Origin: Streptomyces purpureus
GTDB lineage: Bacteria; Actinomycetota; Actinomycetes; Streptomycetales; Streptomycetaceae
Assembly: GCF_014648195.1 (NCBI RefSeq)
Contig: NZ_BMQQ01000001.1
Location: forward strand, 480,750 to 544,749
Direction of reading: 5' to 3'
DNA: 64,000 nucleotides
In this document: positions 59,730-64,000 of the stretch, piece by piece
How positions within the stretch are numbered: position 1 is the stretch's first letter
How the letters are laid out: the number at the start of each line of letters is the position of its first letter
Position numbers and translations under genes: made by a program
Notes under the pieces: model-generated
Told to the model about the DNA's origin: nothing
The model's input: the letters and a program-made list of their open reading frames with translations, nothing else
The model's database searches: none

Positions 59730-59924
59730 GTGGCCGTGTCCGTCTCTGTCGTACTGCTCCTGCTGATCCTCGCGGTGATCTTTCTCCGCAACGGTGGTCT
59801 CAAGCTCTCGCACGCGCTGGTCTGCGCCCTGCTCGGTTTCTTCCTCGCGGGGACGAGCATGGCGCCGACGATCCACAACGGTGTCGCCGCGACGGCGAAC
59901 GTGGTCAGCGGTCTCAAGCCGTAA
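59730..59924 (+). CDS. Small two-helix membrane protein
   Basis: 64 residues from a GTG at 59730, nine bases after AAGGAAG (59714-59720); a GTG at 59721 directly abuts that site. Helices at about 2-18 (VSVSVVLLLLILAVIFLRNG) and 26-45 (ALVCALLGFFLAGTSMAP). It resembles small Streptomyces membrane proteins of unknown function, some of which sit near plasmid-transfer genes. No such genes are here. The propeller gene starts 113 bp later. Confidence 0.7.
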   Translation: MAVSVSVVLLLLILAVIFLRNGGLKLSHALVCALLGFFLAGTSMAPTIHNGVAATANVVSGLKP

Positions 59925-60037
59925 CGTTTCGCGGCCATGAAGTGACGGTGAAACACCGGGCATTTCCATGTACATCTCAACGACTCGGTCCTAACGTCGG
60001 CCGCCGGCGCGACGACGTTACGCATCCGAGGAGCCGT

Positions 60038-61657
60038 ATGACCCCCCTGAGACCCGACCGCCCACGCCGTATCCCACGCCGTGCGCGCGACCGCGCCCGC
60101 ACCCTCGCGCTGCTGCTGCTCGTCACCGCGACCGCCTTCACGGCCGCCGTCCCCGCCGTCGCCACCGAGATACCCAAGGCCCCCGGCCACCGGCTGGTCG
60201 ACGCCTACCGCGGCGCCCCCGCGATCCCCCGGCCCGTCCCGGCCGACGCCCCGCCCCAGCACCCCCACCTCGCCCCCAACGGCCGCAGCGGGATGCACGC
60301 CGACGCCGCCGGCAGCGGCACCCACCCCTACTCCGGACCCCTCGGCCGCGACCCTGCCGTCACCAGCGCGCAGATCGCACCCGTGGGCGGTGAATGCGCC
60401 ACCGCCACCTTCGACTCGGCGGGCCGGCTTCTCACCGTCTGCGGCACCTTCACCGGCTTCCTGCTCAAGCTGCTCGACCCGCGCACCCTCGACACCCTCG
60501 CCGAGTACAAGCTGCCGCAGCGCTCCTCGACCGTCGAGGCCGTCACCCGGCTCGACTTCTCCAAGATCTTCAAGGACACCTCCGGCGGCGCCTACTTCTA
60601 CCTCGACGACCGCGACCGGGTCGTCCTCGCCGACTCCCGGCAGCACGTCCTGCGCATCGCCCACAACCAAGGCGCCGACGGCGCCTGGCGGTTCACCGTC
60701 GAGGACGACTGGGACCTCACCGCGCACGTCCCGCACGACTGCGTCAGCTGGACCAATCTCTTCCCCAGCGGCGTCTGCGACCCCGTCACCTCCGTGATGC
60801 CCGACTGGCAGGGCCGGATCTGGTGGGTGACCCGGCTCGGCCGGGTCGGCACCGTCCACCCCGGCACCGGCGCGATCCGCTCCCTGCGGCTGCCAGGCGA
60901 GGAGATCCAGAACTCCTTCTCCGTCGCCGAGGACGGCGTCTCCATCGTCTCCGACCACGCCCTCTACAGCTTCCGGGCCGCCCCCGACGGCACCCCGGTG
61001 GTCCAGTGGCGGCAGGCCTACGACCGGGGCACCGGCACCAAGCCCGGCTCCGTCAACCAGGGCTCGGGCACCACCCCCGACCTGTTCGGCCAGGGCGGCG
61101 AGCGGTACGTCGCCATCACCGACAACGCCGACGACCGGATGAACGTCCTCGTATACCGCCGCGGCACCGACGTGTCCGCCGACCGCCGCCTCGTCTGCAC
61201 GGTGCCGGTCTTCACCCCGGGCGCCTCCACCACCGACAACTCCCTCATCAGCTGGGGCAACAGCCTCGTCGTCGAGAACAACTACGGCTACGAGAACCCG
61301 CTCTCCCTCACCTTCGGCCGCAGCGTCACCGGCGGAGTCACCCGGATCGACGTCCGCCCCGACGGCAGCGGCTGCGACACCGTCTGGGACAGCGCGATCC
61401 GCTCACCCTCCACCGTCCCCAAGCTCTCCACCGCCAACGGCCTGCTCTACTTCTACGAGAAGGAGCCCAACGCCCTCGGCATCGACGCCTGGTACCTGAC
61501 CGCCGTCGACTTCCGCACCGGCGAACGGCGCTGGCAGCGCCTCACGGGCACCGGACCCGCGTACGACAACAACTGGGCCCCGATCACCATCGGCCCCGAC
61601 GGCACGGCCTACATCGGCGTCTTCAACGGCATCGTCGCCGTCCGCGACCAGGGCTGA
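60038..61657 (+). CDS. Secreted beta-propeller (PQQ/YVTN-like) protein
   Basis: 539 residues from the ATG at 60038, with GAGGAG (60028-60033) five bases upstream. A basic signal peptide covers about 1-42 (LALLLLVTATAFTAAVPAVA). The body is beta-rich with repeated blades: FDSAGRLLTVCGTFTGFLLK, DWQGRIWWVTRLGRVGTVHP, ITDNADDRMNVLVYRRGTDV and ITIGPDGTAYIGVFNGIVAV at the end. Cysteine pairs suggest disulfides. A sugar-dehydrogenase-type cofactor site is not evident, so binding or a structural role is likely. Convergent with the second VOC gene over a terminator. Confidence 0.85.
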   Translation: MTPLRPDRPRRIPRRARDRARTLALLLLVTATAFTAAVPAVATEIPKAPGHRLVDAYRGAPAIPRPVPADAPPQHPHLAPNGRSGMHADAAGSGTHPYSGPLGRDPAVTSAQIAPVGGECATATFDSAGRLLTVCGTFTGFLLKLLDPRTLDTLAEYKLPQRSSTVEAVTRLDFSKIFKDTSGGAYFYLDDRDRVVLADSRQHVLRIAHNQGADGAWRFTVEDDWDLTAHVPHDCVSWTNLFPSGVCDPVTSVMPDWQGRIWWVTRLGRVGTVHPGTGAIRSLRLPGEEIQNSFSVAEDGVSIVSDHALYSFRAAPDGTPVVQWRQAYDRGTGTKPGSVNQGSGTTPDLFGQGGERYVAITDNADDRMNVLVYRRGTDVSADRRLVCTVPVFTPGASTTDNSLISWGNSLVVENNYGYENPLSLTFGRSVTGGVTRIDVRPDGSGCDTVWDSAIRSPSTVPKLSTANGLLYFYEKEPNALGIDAWYLTAVDFRTGERRWQRLTGTGPAYDNNWAPITIGPDGTAYIGVFNGIVAVRDQG

Positions 61658-61674
61658 GCGACCCGCCACGCGCA

Positions 61675-61704
61675 TGTGCCCGGGACCTCGCGGCCCCGGG
61701 CACA
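61675..61704. terminator. Bidirectional terminator between propeller and VOC genes
   Basis: TGTGCCCGGG (61675-61684) pairs exactly with CCCGGGCACA (61695-61704) over 10 nt, between convergent stops at 61657 and 61718. Confidence 0.72.
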
Positions 61705-61717
61705 CCGTCACGCGACA

Positions 61718-62524
61718 TCAGCGCAGGTCCGGCATCTCACCCTCGGTGGTGCCCTGGTCGATCACCGCGAAGACCGCGCCCTGCGGGTCGACGATCGCCG
61801 CGAACCGGCCGAACGGGCTGCCCATCGGCCCGAACACCAGCTGACCGCCCCGCGTCTGCGCCTTCGCGACCGCCGCGTCGCAGTCGTCCACGGCGAAGTA
61901 CACCTGGATGTACGAAGGGACGTCGGGCGGGAAGTCGCCGGTCATCAGCATCCGGCCGAGCTCGGGGTTGTCGTCCAGGGTGTAGAGCTTGTAGTCCATC
62001 TCCGGGACGTCCGGGGCGGCCATCGTCTTCACGCCGTAGCCGAAGACGGCGGGGAAGAAGGTGTCCGACTCCTGCGGTGTGCGGGTGAAGATCTCGCTCC
62101 ACACGTACGAGCCCGTCTCACCCATCTTCTCGAAGCCTTCGTGGGTGCCGCCCTGCCAGACGCCGAAAACGACCCCGCCGGGGTCCTGCGCCAGGCACAT
62201 CGACCCGAAGTCGCCGACCTGCATCGGCTCCATCAGCAGGGTCCCGCCGTTGTCACGGATCTTCCGGGCGGTCGCGGCCACGTCGGACGAGGCGAGGTAC
62301 AGACACCACGCCGACCGGCTCTCCTCGCCGTCCTGGCCGGGCATGGGCGGGACGACGGCGGCGACCGCCTTGCCGTCGCGATAGGCCTGGGTGTAGCTGC
62401 CGAACTCCGACGCGGCCTCGCCGAAGGTCCACCCCAGCACGTCACCGTAGAACGCCTTCGCGCCCTCCACGTCGGTGAACATCGCGTCGGCCCAGCACGG
62501 CTTGCCGTCAGGTTGTACGGCCAT
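61718..62524 (-). CDS. Tandem VOC (glyoxalase-fold) protein
   Basis: 268 residues from the ATG at 62524; no strong ribosome site. Two VOC modules, as in the 49171-49956 gene: GKPCWADAMFTDVEGAKAFY then DVLGWTFGE, and ETGSYVWSEIFTRTPQESDT then FFPAVFGYGVKTM. IQVYFAVDDCDAAVAKAQTR GG-type strands recur. The two proteins are distant paralogues. Ligand unknown; metal-binding residues are not obvious. Confidence 0.86.
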   Translation of the reverse strand: MAVQPDGKPCWADAMFTDVEGAKAFYGDVLGWTFGEAASEFGSYTQAYRDGKAVAAVVPPMPGQDGEESRSAWCLYLASSDVAATARKIRDNGGTLLMEPMQVGDFGSMCLAQDPGGVVFGVWQGGTHEGFEKMGETGSYVWSEIFTRTPQESDTFFPAVFGYGVKTMAAPDVPEMDYKLYTLDDNPELGRMLMTGDFPPDVPSYIQVYFAVDDCDAAVAKAQTRGGQLVFGPMGSPFGRFAAIVDPQGAVFAVIDQGTTEGEMPDLR

Positions 62525-62639
62525 GGCTGTGACTCTCTTCTGTCTGATCGGTGGTTTCTGATCGGTGATGGGTCCTCTGCCAGCCACGCTAACCACGGCC
62601 CGCCCATCCCGCTCGGTGACGCAAAGTGCCCGCTTGAGG

Positions 62640-63911
62640 TCACCGCCGCAGGAAGACACCGATGCCGTTCGGCACCAGACGCTCCGCACCACCACTGGGA
62701 TGGTTACGCACCGTCACAGTCTGTGTGTCAGGCTCCCGCGCGACCAGCGTCGAGGAACCGCCGCCGTCCAGACAGAACGCGTCCACCGACCCCAGCGACC
62801 GCATCAGGTCGGCCGCCTCGGCCACGCTCAGGCCGCCGCGGTACGCGGGTGAGCCGTCCAGGGCGAGCAGCAGCAGCGTACGGCCCTGGTCCCGGATCCC
62901 CGCGGCCGTACGGACCGCCGCGGTGACCGTGTCCAGGCCGGCCAGCGGCTGCCCGCCCCGCACCACCGGAAAGCCGCCGACCGCGAACCGGAACGGCGCC
63001 CGGGCGCGGTCCGCCAGCAGCCGGTGCCGCACGGCGACCCGGTCGCCCACCGACAGGGCGCGCAGCGCCCGCGCCCCCGCCTCCCGGCCCACCAGCACCT
63101 GATCGCCCTCGGCGATCTGCCCGCCCCCGGGCGAGCCGGCGACCGCGACGACCCGTCCCTGGCGGACGGTCACCTCATGGGTGTCCTCGCTGCACGGCGC
63201 GCCCCGGTCGGTGTCGGTGCCGCAGGTCGCCCGTACCCGCGAAGCCGCACCCCAGGCGGGGGTGAAGAGTCCCACCGAGCCGACCGGCAGCGCGTACTGG
63301 TTGAGCCCGCCCAGCTCCAGCTGCCCGGCCGGCAGCGACACCGAGCCGTCCAGGGTGAGCCGGTCCAGCCGCGCCCGGCCGTCGAAGCCGACCCCGAGGA
63401 CGTCCCGGGTGGACGTGCCGGGCGGCAGCCTGGGGCCGAAGCGCTGACCCTCCGGTACGGCGGCCTTGAGCACCCGGCCGCCGGCGATCGCGGGCCCCAC
63501 GGGCGCGCCGGTGGCCTCGACGCCCGGGTGCTGTGCCTCGCTGAGGTTGAAGAAGTCGCCGTTGACGCCGCCCACCGCGCCCCGCGCGTCCGCGAGCCGC
63601 GACAACGGCGCCCGCGCGGCGACCACGCCCGGATGCAGCAGGTCCACGACCACGCCCCGCCGGGCGAGATCGACGGCGAGGACATGGGCCCGGACGGGGC
63701 CCTTGGCGGCGGGACTGTCGAAGGCGGTGTAGCGCACGCCGGGCGCGACCGGGGTCCACCGGCCGGCCTTCGGAAGCGGCGGCGCGCCGGCCGGCTCCGC
63801 CGTGACTCCCGGCGCGGCGCCCGCGAGGCCGGCCCCTAGCAGGGCGCAGCAGGCCAGAAGCACCGTCACCACGGCGCGAGCGACATGTGACGGTGTGCGG
63901 TGACGTAACAC
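62640..63911 (-). CDS. Secreted phosphodiester glycosidase family protein
   Basis: 423 residues from a GTG at 63911. A signal peptide covers about 1-35 (VARAVVTVLLACCALLGAGL). The domain shows GVNGDFFNLSEAQHPG, LLLLALDGSPAYRGGLSVAE, and the family end SVDAFCLDGGGSSTLVAREP, as in the NAGPA-like phosphodiester glycosidases. Those cleave phosphodiester-linked sugars, such as from wall glycopolymers. The second codon is TTA (63906-63908), so translation probably needs the bldA tRNA. The upstream hairpins at 63929-63979 may control it. Confidence 0.88.
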   Translation of the reverse strand: MLRHRTPSHVARAVVTVLLACCALLGAGLAGAAPGVTAEPAGAPPLPKAGRWTPVAPGVRYTAFDSPAAKGPVRAHVLAVDLARRGVVVDLLHPGVVAARAPLSRLADARGAVGGVNGDFFNLSEAQHPGVEATGAPVGPAIAGGRVLKAAVPEGQRFGPRLPPGTSTRDVLGVGFDGRARLDRLTLDGSVSLPAGQLELGGLNQYALPVGSVGLFTPAWGAASRVRATCGTDTDRGAPCSEDTHEVTVRQGRVVAVAGSPGGGQIAEGDQVLVGREAGARALRALSVGDRVAVRHRLLADRARAPFRFAVGGFPVVRGGQPLAGLDTVTAAVRTAAGIRDQGRTLLLLALDGSPAYRGGLSVAEAADLMRSLGSVDAFCLDGGGSSTLVAREPDTQTVTVRNHPSGGAERLVPNGIGVFLRR

Positions 63912-63928
63912 GGTCCCCCCAGGGATAC

Positions 63929-63979
63929 GGGCAACTCTCGTGGGTCCCTGGAGAGTTGCCCGCCCCCTGGGACCAGGGG
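63929..63979 (-). promoter_or_regulatory. Overlapping hairpins upstream of phosphodiester glycosidase
   Basis: GGGCAACTCTC (63929-63939) pairs with GAGAGTTGCCC (63951-63961). GGTCCC (63943-63948) could pair instead with GGGACC (63969-63974), and CCCCTGG (63964-63970) pairs with CCAGGGG (63973-63979). The last two are exclusive of each other. Either a terminator of a gene beyond the edge or a leader control element. Confidence 0.5.
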
Positions 63980-64000
63980 TCAACGAGCTGGGAAAGGATC

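Noticed and set aside
1..64000. CRISPR array, insertion sequence, tRNA or rRNA gene
   Set aside because: No regularly spaced repeats, no transposase frame with terminal repeats, and no recognisable tRNA or rRNA signature was seen by eye; a covariance-model search was not possible.

Overview
The window reads as chromosomal DNA of a Streptomyces or very close relative. GC is very high, coding regions have G/C-rich third codon positions, many starts are GTG or TTG, and operons are chained by 4-bp ATGA/GTGA overlaps. Families include a Streptomyces-type secreted phospholipase D, DUF2278, PaaX, Fic-type toxin, FUSC and many secreted enzymes. Three genes carry the rare TTA leucine codon, which in Streptomyces makes translation depend on the bldA tRNA. 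I see no rRNA, tRNA, CRISPR array, insertion sequence, prophage or complete secondary-metabolite cluster. The contents are accessory and housekeeping genes in short operons.

Layout. 1-5.1 kb: a translationally coupled pair of large beta-rich proteins (one cut by the window edge), two small genes and a secreted wall/membrane protein. 5.2-7.2 kb: secreted metalloprotease with FnIII and ricin-type lectin domains. 7.6-15.7 kb, all minus strand: LURP-one-like protein, WD40 propeller protein, a frameshifted small gene, a sigma factor fused to an extracytoplasmic CAP domain, a large BNR-type propeller protein and a companion. 15.9-22.4 kb: SH3 protein, NTF2-like protein, universal stress protein, MscS channel, DUF2278, XRE-cupin regulator, membrane molybdopterin oxidoreductase, flavoprotein. 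22.4-29.4 kb: acetyltransferase, second EF-G, zinc-ribbon protein, antitoxin/Fic-like toxin pair, MBL hydrolase, Ser/Thr kinase. 29.5-32.9 kb: acetyltransferase-PaaX operon divergent from a chimeric alpha/beta hydrolase, then arylamine N-acetyltransferase. 33-41.2 kb: FUSC protein, MFS transporter, phospholipase D, an unknown gene with an epimerase remnant, a serine hydrolase, and small genes.

41.3-47 kb: FAD monooxygenase and an osmoprotectant ABC transporter split between strands, enclosing a PRC-barrel/hydrophobic peptide pair. 47-49.9 kb: GH5 cellulase, PIG-L deacetylase, tandem VOC protein. 50-53.4 kb: a three-gene quinone oxidoreductase/acyl-CoA dehydrogenase operon with a TetR-like operator. 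53.5-58.6 kb: five-gene peptide/nickel-type ABC importer, overlapping tail to tail with a class A beta-lactamase. 59.7-63.9 kb: small membrane protein, secreted propeller protein, second VOC protein, phosphodiester glycosidase.

The strongest items for a second look are: (i) the single polypeptide joining sigma factor, zinc finger, membrane segments and extracytoplasmic CAP domain, with a perfect 16-bp inverted repeat upstream; (ii) a perfect 34-bp palindrome inside the 3' end of a solute-binding-protein gene, where two convergent genes leave no intergenic space; (iii) a possible leader ORF ahead of the EF-G paralogue; (iv) a toxin-like Fic protein without a recognisable Fic motif, with a twin GGTACC site before its antitoxin; (v) a chimeric hydrolase behind a PaaX-type operator.
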